A stretch of DNA of 13,157 bases from Betaproteobacteria bacterium (lineage in GTDB: Bacteria; Pseudomonadota; Gammaproteobacteria; Burkholderiales; SG8-41). The notes below the pieces were generated by a model. The model had not been told where the DNA came from. It worked only from the letters and a program-made list of their open reading frames with translations, and searched no databases. How positions within the stretch are numbered: the stretch's first letter is position 1; every line of letters starts with the position of its first letter. Below, one piece after another: positions 1-8,403 of the stretch. The stretch spans positions 1 to 13,157 of the forward strand of contig JAJTHX010000362.1 of assembly GCA_021300125.1 (NCBI GenBank), in the 5' to 3' direction. The position numbers and the translations under genes were made by a program.

Positions 1-849
1 CTCGTTGACGATGAAATTGGCATGCTTTGCCGAAATCGCGGCACCGCCGATGCGGTGGCCCTTGAGACCTGCCGCCTCGATCAGCCGAGCGGCATGGTCA
101 CCCGGAGGATTACGGAATACCGAACCCGCGTTGGGCTGCCCCAGCGGCTGGCTGGCAATGCGCCGCGCCAGCAGCGACTGGATGGTGGCGCGCGACTGAA
201 CGCTGTCGCCCCGGGCCAGGCGCAACGTCGCACCGACGAACCACTCTTCGCGTCCGCCACGGCCGTCCTCGCCCGGCACGCAGGGAAACTCGCGGCAGCG
301 CCGCACGACGCTGCGATAGCCGATCATGTAATGGCCCGGGGTGCGATCGCGCAGCACTCCGGCACGGTCGATGGTGCGAACCGACTGCACCAGATTCCAG
401 GTTTCACCGCCGTAACAGCCGGCGTTCATCGCCAGCGCGCCGCCCAGCGTACCCGGAATTCCGGCGAGGAACTCCGCGCCGGCGAGTGCATTGACCGCTG
501 CCATGCGTGCCAGTTTCGGACAGGCAACGCCGGCAGCAGCACGGATCTCGCCGCCGGCCGCATCGGTCACCACTGCGGCCTCGCGCAGTGCGCGGTGGGT
601 GAAAACGACGGTGGCATCAAGGCCGCCATCGCGCACCAGCAGGTTACTGCCCAGACCGACCAGATACACCGCCTCGTTGCCCGGCAGGCCGCGCAGGAAC
701 AGCGCCAGGTCATCGAGATCCGCAGGCAGATAAGCCTGGCGCACGCGTCCTCCGGCGCGCCAGCTCAAATGCCGCGCCATCGGCTCATCGCGGCGCAACT
801 CGCCGCGCAGACCCTGGCTCGACAGCTGTTGTTGTTCGTCCATGTTCAT
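1..849 (-). CDS. murB: UDP-N-acetylenolpyruvoylglucosamine reductase MurB (3' end outside window)
   Basis: MurB is the cytoplasmic FAD enzyme that uses NADPH to reduce UDP-GlcNAc-enolpyruvate to UDP-MurNAc. Translating the complement from the ATG at 849 gives 283 uninterrupted residues that run off the left edge without a stop. FAD-binding motifs are visible: [10 protein letters not shown] at residues 67-76 and [17 protein letters not shown] at 131-147. GYRS (177-180) holds the Arg expected in the active site, and NAGSVFRNP (240-248) holds the Ser that acts as proton donor in the family. The last catalytic Glu lies beyond the window, so a few tens of residues are missing. A second in-frame ATG at 843 is an alternative start; no clear Shine-Dalgarno sequence precedes either. 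The gene starts 7 bases after the murC stop. Residues about 183-200, between YRS and EEWFVG, look longer than usual for the family (from memory). Confidence 0.95.
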   Translation of the reverse strand, partial: MNMDEQQQLSSQGLRGELRRDEPMARHLSWRAGGRVRQAYLPADLDDLALFLRGLPGNEAVYLVGLGSNLLVRDGGLDATVVFTHRALREAAVVTDAAGGEIRAAAGVACPKLARMAAVNALAGAEFLAGIPGTLGGALAMNAGCYGGETWNLVQSVRTIDRAGVLRDRTPGHYMIGYRSVVRRCREFPCVPGEDGRGGREEWFVGATLRLARGDSVQSRATIQSLLARRIASQPLGQPNAGSVFRNPPGDHAARLIEAAGLKGHRIGGAAISAKHANFIVNE

Positions 850-856
850 TCGCACA

Positions 857-2260
857 TCACGCCCGGCCCGGCTGCTGCTGCAATCGTCCGGCCACGGCGC
901 CGATCGAACCCGCGCCCATGGCCAGCACCACGTCGCCATCGCGCACGGCGGAGAGAATCGCCGCCGGCAGCTCCGCAACCTGCTCGACAAACACCGGCTC
1001 CACCTTGCCGAGCACGCGCACCGCCCTCGACAGCGCCCTGCCGTCGGCGGCGACAATCGGCGCTTCGCCCGCGGCGTAAACCTCGGTCAGCAGCAAGGCG
1101 TCCACAGTCGACAGCACCCGGCTGAAATCCTCGAAACAGTCGCGGGTGCGCGTGTAGCGGTGCGGCTGGAACGCCAGCACCAGGCGACGGCCCGGAAACG
1201 CGCCACGCGCGGCCGCGATGGTTGCCGCCATTTCCACCGGATGATGGCCATAGTCATCAATCAATTCGAAACTGCCGCCGCCCGGCAGGGGCAGTGCACC
1301 GTAACGCTGGAAACGCCGGCCGACGCCCTTGAACTCCCCCAGCGCCTTGACGATACGCCCGTCGGCAACACCGACTTCAGTGCCCACCGCAATCGCCGCC
1401 AGCGCGTTGAGCACGTTGTGCACGCCTGCAAGGTTGAGCCGGATGTCGAGATCCGGCAGCCGCCGGCCGTTCTTGCGCTGCACGCGGAAATGCATTGCGC
1501 CTGCTGCGGCACTGACCGCGATGCCGCGCACATCGGCGCCCTCGCCCAGGCCATAGGTCACCACCGCCTTGGTCAGCCGCGGCATGATCGAGCGCACATT
1601 CACATCGTCGTTGCAAAGGACAGCCACGCCGTAGAACGGCAGCCGCTCGACGAAATCGACGAACGCCTGGCGCAGGCGGTCCAGCGAGTGACCGTAGGTT
1701 TCCATGTGATCGGCGTCGATGTTGGTCACCACGGAGATCACCGGCTGCAGATGCAGGAACGAGGCATCGGATTCGTCGGCCTCGGCGACAATGAATTCAC
1801 CGGCGCCGAGCCGGGCGTGGGTGCCGGCACTTTCAAGGCGGCCGCCGATCACGAATGTCGGATCAAGCCCGCCTTCGGCGAGGATGCTGGCGACAAGGCT
1901 GGTCGTCGTCGTCTTGCCGTGGGTGCCGGCCACCGCGATGCCCTGCTTCAGGCGCATCAGTTCGGCCAGCATCAGCGCGCGCGGCACCACAGGCACATGG
2001 CGGGCACGGGCAGCCACAACCTCCGGATTGTCCGCCCTGACTGCGCTCGAAATCACCACCACGTCGGCGCTGCTGACATGTTCTGCCGCATGGCCGATGC
2101 GCACCATCGCACCAAGTCCGGCCAGGCGGCGCGTGGCATTGCTCTCGGCGAGATCGGAACCGCTGACCGCATAGCCCAGATTCAGCAGCACCTCGGCGAT
2201 GCCGCTCATCCCGGCGCCGCCTATGCCGACGAAGTGGATGTTTTTGACCTTGTGTTTCAT
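857..2260 (-). CDS. murC: UDP-N-acetylmuramate--L-alanine ligase MurC
   Basis: MurC is the cytoplasmic ATP-dependent ligase that adds L-Ala to UDP-MurNAc, the first amino acid of the stem peptide. The 467-residue product has the usual Mur ligase layout. An N-terminal nucleotide-binding fold has [12 protein letters not shown] at 9-20. The central ATPase domain has the P-loop [10 protein letters not shown] at 111-120, EADESD at 160-165 and TNIDADHM at 179-186. The C-terminal domain has DDYGHHP at 335-341, FQPHRYTRT at 364-372 and LTEVYAAGE at 391-399. The start is the ATG at 2260, because the protein then opens with [15 protein letters not shown] as in the family. The frame stays open 40 codons further upstream, but that part lies inside murG. 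Ten bases separate it from the murG stop, and only a weak GAGA-type ribosome site is visible. No key residue appears to be missing. Confidence 0.97.
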   Translation of the reverse strand: MKHKVKNIHFVGIGGAGMSGIAEVLLNLGYAVSGSDLAESNATRRLAGLGAMVRIGHAAEHVSSADVVVISSAVRADNPEVVAARARHVPVVPRALMLAELMRLKQGIAVAGTHGKTTTTSLVASILAEGGLDPTFVIGGRLESAGTHARLGAGEFIVAEADESDASFLHLQPVISVVTNIDADHMETYGHSLDRLRQAFVDFVERLPFYGVAVLCNDDVNVRSIMPRLTKAVVTYGLGEGADVRGIAVSAAAGAMHFRVQRKNGRRLPDLDIRLNLAGVHNVLNALAAIAVGTEVGVADGRIVKALGEFKGVGRRFQRYGALPLPGGGSFELIDDYGHHPVEMAATIAAARGAFPGRRLVLAFQPHRYTRTRDCFEDFSRVLSTVDALLLTEVYAAGEAPIVAADGRALSRAVRVLGKVEPVFVEQVAELPAAILSAVRDGDVVLAMGAGSIGAVAGRLQQQPGRA

Positions 2261-2270
2261 GCCAGGTCTC

Positions 2271-3341
2271 TCATGCGGCAAGCTCCATGCACAGGCCCGC
2301 CACTTTCTCGGCCGCATCCGGCTTGCCGACCGCCCGGGCGGCGCGTGCCATCTCCAGCAGCTTTTCACGGTCCAGTCCACGCATCACGCGCGCCAGCGAC
2401 TCTGGCGTGAGCTCCTGCTGCGGCATCAGCAGCGCGGCGCCGCGGTCGGAGAGATAACGGGCATTGCGCGTCTGGTGGTCATCCACCGCATGGGGGAACG
2501 GCACCAGGAGGCTGCCGATGCCGGCCACCGCCAGTTCAGTCACGGTGGTTGCGCCGGAACGGCACACAATCAGGTCGGCCTCGCCGTAACGCGCAGCCAT
2601 GTCGTCAACGAAAGCCAGCACTTCGGCCTCCACTCCGAGTTCGCGATAGCGCTGGCGCACCGCTTCGGCATGGTCATTGCCAGCCTGGTGCGTGACCACT
2701 GGACGCTGCCCGGGCTCCAGCAGCGCCAGCGCCTGCGGCAGGATCTCGTTGAGCGCCCGCGCTCCAAGGCTGCCGCCGACCACCAGCAGGCGCAGCGGAC
2801 CGCTGCGGCCTGCGAATCGCGCTTCAGGCGGGGCAAGATCGACGATCTCGCTGCGCACCGGATTACCCGACCAGATCACGTCGACGCGGCCCTCGAAAGC
2901 ATCGGGAAATGCCGAAAGCACACGGTCCGCAACACCGGCCAGTACGCGGTTGGTCAGGCCCGGTATTGCGTTCTGCTCGTGGATCAGCAGCGGCCGGCCG
3001 AACAGCGCGGCCATCATCCCCCCGGGGAAAGCGGCGTAACCGCCCATGCCAAGCACCACGTCAGGGCGCTGGCGGAAAATCGCCGCCGCGCTCTGCCAGA
3101 ACGCAATCAGCAGAGTCAGCGGCAACAGCAGCTTGCGCAGCAAACCCTTGCCGCGGACGCCGCCGATGCGGATCCACTCGGTGGCATAGCCGCGCGCCGG
3201 TACCAGCCGCTCCTCCATGCCGCCACGCGCGCCCAGCCAGACCACGCGCCAGCCCCGTTTGCTCAGCACCTCGGCCACAGCCAGCGCCGGAAAGATGTGG
3301 CCACCGGTGCCGCCCGCCATCACCATCAGCGTGCGCGTCAT
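2271..3341 (-). CDS. murG: Lipid II synthase, GlcNAc transferase MurG
   Basis: MurG is a GT-B glycosyltransferase on the inner face of the cytoplasmic membrane. It transfers GlcNAc from UDP-GlcNAc to lipid I, giving lipid II. The 356-residue product is close to the E. coli length. Visible motifs are the glycine loop GGTGGH at 10-15, [11 protein letters not shown] at 98-108, HEQNAIPG at 121-128, GGSLGA at 189-194, RSGATTVTE at 261-269 (donor-binding region) and [10 protein letters not shown] at 281-290. The hydrophobic and basic patch at about 62-82 ([17 protein letters not shown]) fits the membrane-docking surface. The ATG at 3341 overlaps the ftsW stop by four bases (ATGA). An open stretch of 107 codons upstream in the same frame is inside ftsW and was not included. 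The gene is complete. Confidence 0.97.
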   Translation of the reverse strand: MTRTLMVMAGGTGGHIFPALAVAEVLSKRGWRVVWLGARGGMEERLVPARGYATEWIRIGGVRGKGLLRKLLLPLTLLIAFWQSAAAIFRQRPDVVLGMGGYAAFPGGMMAALFGRPLLIHEQNAIPGLTNRVLAGVADRVLSAFPDAFEGRVDVIWSGNPVRSEIVDLAPPEARFAGRSGPLRLLVVGGSLGARALNEILPQALALLEPGQRPVVTHQAGNDHAEAVRQRYRELGVEAEVLAFVDDMAARYGEADLIVCRSGATTVTELAVAGIGSLLVPFPHAVDDHQTRNARYLSDRGAALLMPQQELTPESLARVMRGLDREKLLEMARAARAVGKPDAAEKVAGLCMELAA

Positions 3342-4503
3342 ACCGTGAACCCCCGTGCCTGCTGCCGGTTTTCCCAGTCCACGCGCAGCAGTATGGCGAT
3401 CGCACAGCAGGTCGCGAGGATCGCGCTGCCACCGAAGGACAGCAGCGGCAGGGTGAGGCCCTTGGTCGGCAGCAACCCCATGTTGACGCCCATATTGATG
3501 ATCGCCTGCACGCCGATCCAAAGGCCCACGCCCTGCGCGACCAGCGCGGCGTAGTAGCGTTCCAGTTCGCAGACGCGGCGGACGATGACGAGGCGCGCCA
3601 CACCAGTAGCGTAAACAGCACGATGATGAGCAACACGCCGGCGAATCCGAGCTCCTCGGCAATCACCGCGAGCAGGAAATCGGTATAGGCTTCGGGCAGG
3701 TAGAACAGCTTTTCCACGCTGGCGCCAAGGCCTACGCCAAACCATTCGCCGCGGCCGAAGGCGATCAGCGCATGCGACAGTTGGTAACCCTTGCCGTAGG
3801 GATCGGCCCAGGGGTCCATGAATCCGATCACGCGCTGCATGCGGTAGGGACTGGTCCAGATCAGCAGCAGGAAGCCGATCACCAGCATCACGATCAGCCC
3901 TGCAAACAGCCGCCAGTTCATGCCGCCGAGGAAGAGGATGCCCATCGCGATCACCGTGATGACCGCAAAGGCGCCGAAATCGGGCTCCATCAGCAGCAGG
4001 CCGCCGGCCAGCATCATCACCGCGAACATCGGCAGAAAGCCCTTGCGCAGGCTGTGCATGAAGGCGGCCTTGCGTACGGTGTAGTCGGCGGCATAGAGCA
4101 CCACTGCCACCTTCACCAGCTCCGAGGGCTGGAGGTTGACCACATACAGCGACAGCCAGCGCCGGCTGCCGTTGACCTCGCGACCAATGCCCGGAATCAG
4201 CACCAGCGCGAGCAGGCCCAGCCCGCCGAGGAAAAGGAAGGGGGCGAGCTGCTGCCACACTCGCAGCGGCACCTGGAACACCACTGTCGCGGCGACCAGG
4301 CTGACCAGCACAAACACCGCGTGGCGGGTCAGGTAATAGGTCGCGTTGTTGCCGGTCATGCGGCTGCCTTCAGCGATCGCAATCGACGCCGAATACACCA
4401 TCACCAGTCCGATCGAAAGCAGCAGGGCTGTCACCCAGAGCAGGCAATGATCGTATTCCGCTGGGGCCGCGCGCGCGCCGGCGCTCATGGTGTGGGTGCT
4501 CAT
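3338..4503 (-). pseudogene. ftsW: Septal peptidoglycan polymerase FtsW, broken by a one-base frameshift
   Basis: FtsW is the SEDS-family, multi-spanning membrane glycosyltransferase that polymerises lipid II at the septum with FtsI. Codons 1-304 from the ATG at 4503 give a normal FtsW: MVYSAS at 35-40, NLQPSELVK at 123-131, the [18 protein letters not shown] region around 228-245, and PEAYTD at 270-275, whose D275 matches the catalytic Asp of the family. After VWRA (codon 304, 3592-3594) this frame turns into Ser/Ala/Arg-rich nonsense and stays open to 3061, inside murG. The genuine C-terminus continues in the next frame from about 3592 to the TGA at 3338. It comprises 84 residues, including [11 protein letters not shown], the signature [16 protein letters not shown] and LLRVDWENR. 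One extra base would give an intact protein of 388 residues, the normal size. The start overlaps the murD stop and the end overlaps the murG start, both as ATGA. Because the gene is essential, a sequence error is the likeliest cause. Confidence 0.93.
3590..3594 (-). other. ftsW: Frameshift point in ftsW
   Basis: On the minus strand the codons GTG TGG CGC GCC read VWRA, and the next homologous codons CTC GTC ATC (L-V-I) begin at the last C of that GCC. One missing base, most simply a C from a CCC run, restores V-W-R-A-L-V-I. That matches the family pattern in which WRA is followed by a hydrophobic pair and an I-G-R-like motif. The exact base cannot be placed within a few nucleotides. Confidence 0.85.
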
Positions 4504-5939
4504 GCCCGGCTCCGCTGCAGCGCCGCCACTGCGGCAGCGAACACTTCGGCCCGATGCACATAGTTGCGGAACATGTCGTAACTCGCGCAGGCTGGCGACA
4601 ACAGCACCGCATCGCCGGGACGGGCAGTGGCGCTCGCCAGCTGCACCGCTTCGTTCATGTCGCCCGCATGCAGCAACGGCGCGGCATCACCGATCGCGGC
4701 CGCAATCAGCGGGGCATCGCGGCCGATCAGCACCACCGCGCGGGCCCGGCCGCGCGCCGCATCCGCCAACGGCGAAAAATCCTGGCCCTTGCCGTCGCCG
4801 CCTGCGATCAGCACCACCGGCGAGGCAAAGCCGTTCAGAGCCGCGACCGTGGCCCCTACATTGGTACCCTTGGAGTCATCATAGAATTCTATGTTATTGA
4901 TTCTATTGATTAATTTTACCCTGTGCGGCAGCCCTTCAAAGTCTGTCCAACCCGCCACGATAGCGGCATCAGAAACACCAATGAGATGACACAGCGCACC
5001 GGCTGCTAGCGCGTTCACGGCATTGTGCTGCCCGGCAACGCGGAGCCGCTGCGCATCCATCAGCCTGTTTCCGCCACGGCACAGGCCGGCGCCATCCGCA
5101 TCGCCGGCCAATCCCCAATCGCCATCGGCGGTAGCCGCATCCATGCCGAAGCTGGCATGACGGCGCCCGGGCAGCGCCATGCCACGGCTCCAGGCATCGT
5201 TGCGATTGAAGACCTGCACACCATCGCCCGCATAAATCCGTGCTTTCGCGGCGGCGTATTCAGCCATGCCGTCATAGCGGTCGAGGTGGTCCTCGGACAG
5301 GTTGAGCACGGTCGCCGCACGGGCATTGAGCGACACCGTGCTTTCGAGCTGGAAACTCGACAGCTCGAGCACGAAAGCTCCGGGCATCGCGGCACCGGCC
5401 TCTATCTTCGACCACGCATCCAGTACCGGCAGACCGATGTTGCCGGCCACGACCGGGTGCAGCCCGGCGGCGGCGCAGATCCCGCCGGCCATGGCGGTCA
5501 CCGTGCTTTTGCCGTTGGAACCGGTGATCGCAATGACCGGCGCGGCATCGTTGCGGGCGGCCAGCGATTGCGCAAACAGCTCGACATCGCCGACCACCGG
5601 CACCCCGCGCCGCGCGGCCTCGCTGACCGCGCCGCGGCGACGGTCCACTCCGGGGCTGACTGCGACGATATCGGCACGCGCCACCGCAGCATCGGGCGCG
5701 GCGCCAAGCGCAAGCTTCGCCTGCGACAGTTCGCGCCGCAGCGCGGCCAGCCCGGGCGGCTCGGCGCGTGTGTCGCTGACCTCGACCAGGGCACCATGCC
5801 CGGCAAGCCAGCACGCCAGTGAAAGCCCGGTGTCACCCAGCCCGATCACGGCAACGCGCGCGCCACGCAGCGCAAGCATCAGCAGCCCCCCCAGAGTAGC
5901 GGGGGCAGGACCGGCGGCAGTAAGCGTGGCAGCGTGCAT
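4500..5939 (-). CDS. murD: UDP-MurNAc-L-alanine--D-glutamate ligase MurD
   Basis: MurD is the cytoplasmic ATP-dependent ligase that adds D-Glu to UDP-MurNAc-L-Ala. The 479-residue reading has [10 protein letters not shown] at 31-40, the P-loop TGSNGKST at 139-146, [10 protein letters not shown] at 191-200 and [13 protein letters not shown] at 213-225. AKARIY at 231-236 holds the lysine that is carbamylated in Mur ligases (K232). The C-terminal domain has GLPHRV at 336-341, DDSKGTN at 354-360 and [11 protein letters not shown] at 447-457. The ATG at 5939 lies one base after the mraY stop but has no good Shine-Dalgarno sequence. The ATG at 5879 would remove 20 low-complexity residues and start at [15 protein letters not shown], closer to the family's usual beginning, so the start is uncertain. 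The end overlaps the ftsW start by four bases. Residues about 341-353 are encoded by a very AT-rich tract. Confidence 0.95.
   Translation of the reverse strand: MHAATLTAAGPAPATLGGLLMLALRGARVAVIGLGDTGLSLACWLAGHGALVEVSDTRAEPPGLAALRRELSQAKLALGAAPDAAVARADIVAVSPGVDRRRGAVSEAARRGVPVVGDVELFAQSLAARNDAAPVIAITGSNGKSTVTAMAGGICAAAGLHPVVAGNIGLPVLDAWSKIEAGAAMPGAFVLELSSFQLESTVSLNARAATVLNLSEDHLDRYDGMAEYAAAKARIYAGDGVQVFNRNDAWSRGMALPGRRHASFGMDAATADGDWGLAGDADGAGLCRGGNRLMDAQRLRVAGQHNAVNALAAGALCHLIGVSDAAIVAGWTDFEGLPHRVKLINRINNIEFYDDSKGTNVGATVAALNGFASPVVLIAGGDGKGQDFSPLADAARGRARAVVLIGRDAPLIAAAIGDAAPLLHAGDMNEAVQLASATARPGDAVLLSPACASYDMFRNYVHRAEVFAAAVAALQRSRA
4880..4893. repeat. 14-base perfect palindrome in murD
   Basis: CATAGAATTCTATG reads identically on both strands. 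It has no spacer, so it would suit a dimeric protein site better than a hairpin. It lies at the left edge of the AT-rich island and encodes part of I-E-F-Y-D of MurD. Chance plus coding constraint is the default explanation. Confidence 0.8.
4881..4920. other. AT-rich island inside murD
   Basis: These 40 bases contain only 8 G or C (20%), in a window that is otherwise about two thirds G+C. On the coding strand they specify murD residues about 341-353, with codons rare elsewhere here (GTA, AAA, TTA, AAT, AGA, ATA). The resulting residues are rich in Ile, Asn and Lys, while the flanking motifs GLPHR and YDDSKGTN are normal. The next 70 bases (4921-4990) are also somewhat low, at about 56% G+C by my count. 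Confidence 0.9.
4895..4911. repeat. Short 9-base-period tandem repeat in murD
   Basis: TATTGATT occurs at 4895-4902 and again at 4904-4911 with one base between them, a period of nine bases or three codons. On the coding strand it reads ATC AAT AGA then ATC AAT AAC, giving I-N-R-I-N-N. It lies inside the 20% G+C island. Confidence 0.8.
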
Positions 5940-5940
5940 T

Positions 5941-7026
5941 TCATCGCAACTTCAGCGTCGACAGTCCGATCAGCACCAGCATCATCGTGATGATCCAGAA
6001 GCGGACGACCACCTGGTTCTCTTTCCAGCCCTTCAGTTCGTAGTGGTGGTGCAGCGGCGCCATGCGGAAAATGCGCTTGCCGGTGAGCTTGTAGGACGCC
6101 ACCTGCAGCATCACCGACAGCGTCTCGACCACGAATACCCCGCCCATGATGAACAGCACGATCTCCTGGCGCACGATCACAGCGATGGTGCCCAGTGCCG
6201 CGCCCAGCGCCAGGGCGCCGACGTCACCCATGAACACTTCGGCTGGATAGGCGTTGAACCACAGAAAGGCAAGGCCCGCGCCGGCAAGCGCGCCGCAGAT
6301 CACGATCAGTTCGCCGGCACCCGGGATGTACGGAAACCCGAGGTATTTGGCGAACACCGCATTGCCGGCAACGTAGGCAAACACGCCCAGGGCGCTGCCC
6401 ACCATTACCGTCGGCATGATCGCGAGGCCATCAAGGCCGTCGGTCAGGTTCACCGCGTTGCTGGTGCCGACGATGACGAAATAGGTCATCACGATGAATC
6501 CGATCGCGCCCAGGGGATAGGCCACTTCCTTGAAAAAGGGCACGATGAACTGGGTCTGCGCGGGCAGGTTGGTCGAATAGGCGATGAACACTGCGGCGCC
6601 GAGTCCGAGCACCGACTGCCAGAAAAACTTGGCCTTTGCCGAGAGCCCCTTCGGGTTGCGGTGCACGACCTTGCGGTAATCATCAACCCAGCCGATGGCA
6701 CCGAACCCGACGGTGACGACCAGCACCACCCAGACAAAACGGTTCTGCAGGTCCGCCCACAGCAGCGTGGTGACGATGATCGCCACCAGGATCAGCGCGC
6801 CGCCCATGGTCGGTGTGCCGGCCTTGGCCAGGTGGGTCTGCGGCCCGTCGTCGCGCACCGCCTGCCCGATCTTGTACGCGGTGAGCTTGCGGATCAGGGT
6901 CGGCCCGACCATGAACGAGATCAGCAGCGCGGTCAGGCAGGCGAGCACGGCGCGCAGCGTGAGGTAGCTGAACACGTTGAACGCCCGCACGTACTGCTCC
7001 AGCCATTGAGCGAGTTCGAGCAGCAT
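5941..7026 (-). CDS. mraY: Phospho-MurNAc-pentapeptide transferase MraY
   Basis: MraY is the integral membrane enzyme that transfers phospho-MurNAc-pentapeptide from UDP to undecaprenyl phosphate, forming lipid I at the inner face of the membrane. The 361-residue product is almost exactly the family length, with about ten hydrophobic segments spread along it. Catalytic features are visible: D115-D116 in WVDDYRK, the [13 protein letters not shown] loop at 190-202, FMGDVGAL at 265-272 with D268, and PLHHHYE at 324-330. The [16 protein letters not shown] segment (61-76) is also typical. The ATG at 7026 is preceded by a strong AAGGAGGG at a 7-base distance and lies three bases after the murF stop. 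The gene is complete, and one base separates its stop from the annotated murD start. Confidence 0.98.
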   Translation of the reverse strand: MLLELAQWLEQYVRAFNVFSYLTLRAVLACLTALLISFMVGPTLIRKLTAYKIGQAVRDDGPQTHLAKAGTPTMGGALILVAIIVTTLLWADLQNRFVWVVLVVTVGFGAIGWVDDYRKVVHRNPKGLSAKAKFFWQSVLGLGAAVFIAYSTNLPAQTQFIVPFFKEVAYPLGAIGFIVMTYFVIVGTSNAVNLTDGLDGLAIMPTVMVGSALGVFAYVAGNAVFAKYLGFPYIPGAGELIVICGALAGAGLAFLWFNAYPAEVFMGDVGALALGAALGTIAVIVRQEIVLFIMGGVFVVETLSVMLQVASYKLTGKRIFRMAPLHHHYELKGWKENQVVVRFWIITMMLVLIGLSTLKLR

Positions 7027-7029
7027 GCG

Positions 7030-8403
7030 TCAGCCCTCCTTCTTTCCGGCCGCGGCGACCGCAGCGGCCTCAAGCGCTTCGACCACCCGCTCCATGCGCA
7101 TGAAGCGCGAGCCTTTGACCAGAACCGTGGCATCGGCGTCGAGCAGCTTGGCGGCAGCAGCGGCAAGAGCCTCTGCGCTTTCGTGATGGCTGGCGCCGGC
7201 GCCGTAAGCCGCCGCAGCGTGGCGGGCTAGTTCACCGGTGGTGAACAGGACATGCACACCGTGGCTGCGGGCGTATTCACCGATTTCGCGGTGAAAGGCC
7301 TCGCCCTTCTCGCCGACCTCGCCCATGTCGCCCAGTGCAAGCAGCCGGCGGCCCGGCGCCTGCGCGAGAACGTCGATCGCAGCGCGCACCGAATCCGGAT
7401 TGGCGTTGTAACTGTCGTCGATCAGGCGCGACCCGCGCAGTCCGGGCCTCTCCTGCAGCCTTCCCTTGACCGCGGCAAATCCGGTCAGTGCCAGCGCGCA
7501 GGTGGCCAGCGGCACGCCGGCGGCGGTGGCGGCGGCGATTGCGGCCAGGGCATTGCGCGCATTGTGCTCACCGGCCAGCGGCAAATCGAAAGCTGCGGTC
7601 TCGCCGCCTGCCGACACGCTCAGGCGGCTCGTTGCCGGCTGCAGGCGGCATTCCCCGCGTACGGCCGCTTCGCCCAAACCGAAGTCGAGCACCCGCGCGC
7701 GGCCGGCTGCGGCACGCCACAGCCCGGCATGCGCGTCATCGGCATTGATCACCGCGCATCCTTGCGGCATCAGTGCCGCCAGCAGGTCGGCATGCTCGAC
7801 CGCAACTTCATCCACCGAACCCATGAACTCCTGATGCTCACGCTGCGCGTTGTTGATCACACCGATGGTGGGCGTCGCGATGCGCGCCAGTTGCGCGGTC
7901 TCGCCCCTGTGATTCATGCCCAGCTCGACCACGGCGGCACGGTGCGAGTCGCGCAGGCGCAGCAGGGTCAGCGGCAGCCCGATATGGTTGTTGAGGTTGC
8001 CGCGGGTCGCAAGCACCGCCTCATCACCGTAATGGGCACGCAGGCATGCCGCGATCATTTCCTTGACCGTGGTCTTGCCGTTGGATCCGGTCACCGCGAT
8101 CAGCGGCAGCGTGAAACGCCGGCGCCAGTGGGCCGCCAGGTCGGCAAGGCCCAGGGTGGTGTCTGCAACGCGTGCCAGCGGCAGCGGCGCGGGGCCCTGA
8201 TAATCGCGCGCCACCAGCGCCGCCACAGCACCGGCAGCGGCAGCGTGGGCCACAAAATCGTGGCCGTCGAAACGACCGCCGCGCAGCGCGACGAACAGAT
8301 CGCCGCTTTTCAGGGTCCGGCTGTCGGTGCACACGTCATGCCAGATCACGTCGGGGCCGCTCATTTCGGCGCCGATCGCCGCCGCAGTCTGGGCGAGTGA
8401 CAT
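7030..8403 (-). CDS. murF: UDP-MurNAc-tripeptide--D-alanyl-D-alanine ligase MurF
   Basis: MurF is the cytoplasmic ligase that completes the pentapeptide by joining D-Ala-D-Ala to UDP-MurNAc-tripeptide. The 457-residue product has TDSRTLKSGDLFVALRG at 27-42, the P-loop TGSNGKTT at 105-112, RGNLNNHIGLP at 134-144, ELGMNHRGE at 160-168 and NAQREHQEFMGS at 185-196. LAGEHNARNALAA lies at 276-288, DDSYNANPDS at 329-338 and KGSRFMRME at 430-438. Two starts are possible: GTG at 8406, overlapping the murE stop as GTGA, and the next codon ATG at 8403, overlapping it by one base. I prefer the ATG because GGGAGGA at 8411-8417 is 7 bases from it but only 4 from the GTG. The Ala-rich C-terminal tail is ordinary for a high-G+C genome. 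The gene is complete. Confidence 0.96.
   Translation of the reverse strand: MSLAQTAAAIGAEMSGPDVIWHDVCTDSRTLKSGDLFVALRGGRFDGHDFVAHAAAAGAVAALVARDYQGPAPLPLARVADTTLGLADLAAHWRRRFTLPLIAVTGSNGKTTVKEMIAACLRAHYGDEAVLATRGNLNNHIGLPLTLLRLRDSHRAAVVELGMNHRGETAQLARIATPTIGVINNAQREHQEFMGSVDEVAVEHADLLAALMPQGCAVINADDAHAGLWRAAAGRARVLDFGLGEAAVRGECRLQPATSRLSVSAGGETAAFDLPLAGEHNARNALAAIAAATAAGVPLATCALALTGFAAVKGRLQERPGLRGSRLIDDSYNANPDSVRAAIDVLAQAPGRRLLALGDMGEVGEKGEAFHREIGEYARSHGVHVLFTTGELARHAAAAYGAGASHHESAEALAAAAAKLLDADATVLVKGSRFMRMERVVEALEAAAVAAAGKKEG
7034..7041 (-). promoter_or_regulatory. Ribosome binding site of mraY
   Basis: On the minus strand AAGGAGGG lies 7 bases before the ATG at 7026, inside the last codons of murF. 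It is the best Shine-Dalgarno sequence in the cluster and fixes the mraY start. Confidence 0.8.

Noticed and set aside
842..2410. Long plus-strand open frame (522 codons) antisense to murC
   Set aside because: Its His/Arg/Gln-rich product has no recognisable family and lies exactly opposite murC. Such shadow frames are expected in high-G+C genes.
2199..3554. Plus-strand open frame (451 codons) antisense to murC, murG and ftsW
   Set aside because: It is His/Arg-rich with no motif, opposite conserved genes, so it is a shadow.
3590..3594. Programmed -1 frameshifting in ftsW
   Set aside because: The sequence around the joint (GTG TGG CGC GCC TCG) has no X-XXY-YYZ slippery heptamer, and I know of no recoding in ftsW.
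3342..3662. Upstream extension of murG in the same frame
   Set aside because: The extra 107 codons lie within ftsW and are not MurG-like. The ATG at 3341 gives the exact family N-terminus.
3061..4503. A single 480-codon minus-strand frame covering ftsW and the start of murG
   Set aside because: After codon 304 it reads Ser/Ala/Arg-rich nonsense, while the true FtsW C-terminus and MurG N-terminus are in other frames. It is the product of the ftsW frameshift, not a fusion protein.
4880..4960. Sigma70-type promoter on the minus strand in the AT-rich part of murD
   Set aside because: TAAAAT and TAGAAT match a -10 box well, but no -35 better than about 4 of 6 at acceptable spacing was found. Not annotated as a promoter.
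5302..7230. Long plus-strand open frame (642 codons) antisense to murD, mraY and murF
   Set aside because: It crosses three well-supported genes on the other strand and has composition typical of a shadow frame. No ribosome site or family motif supports it.
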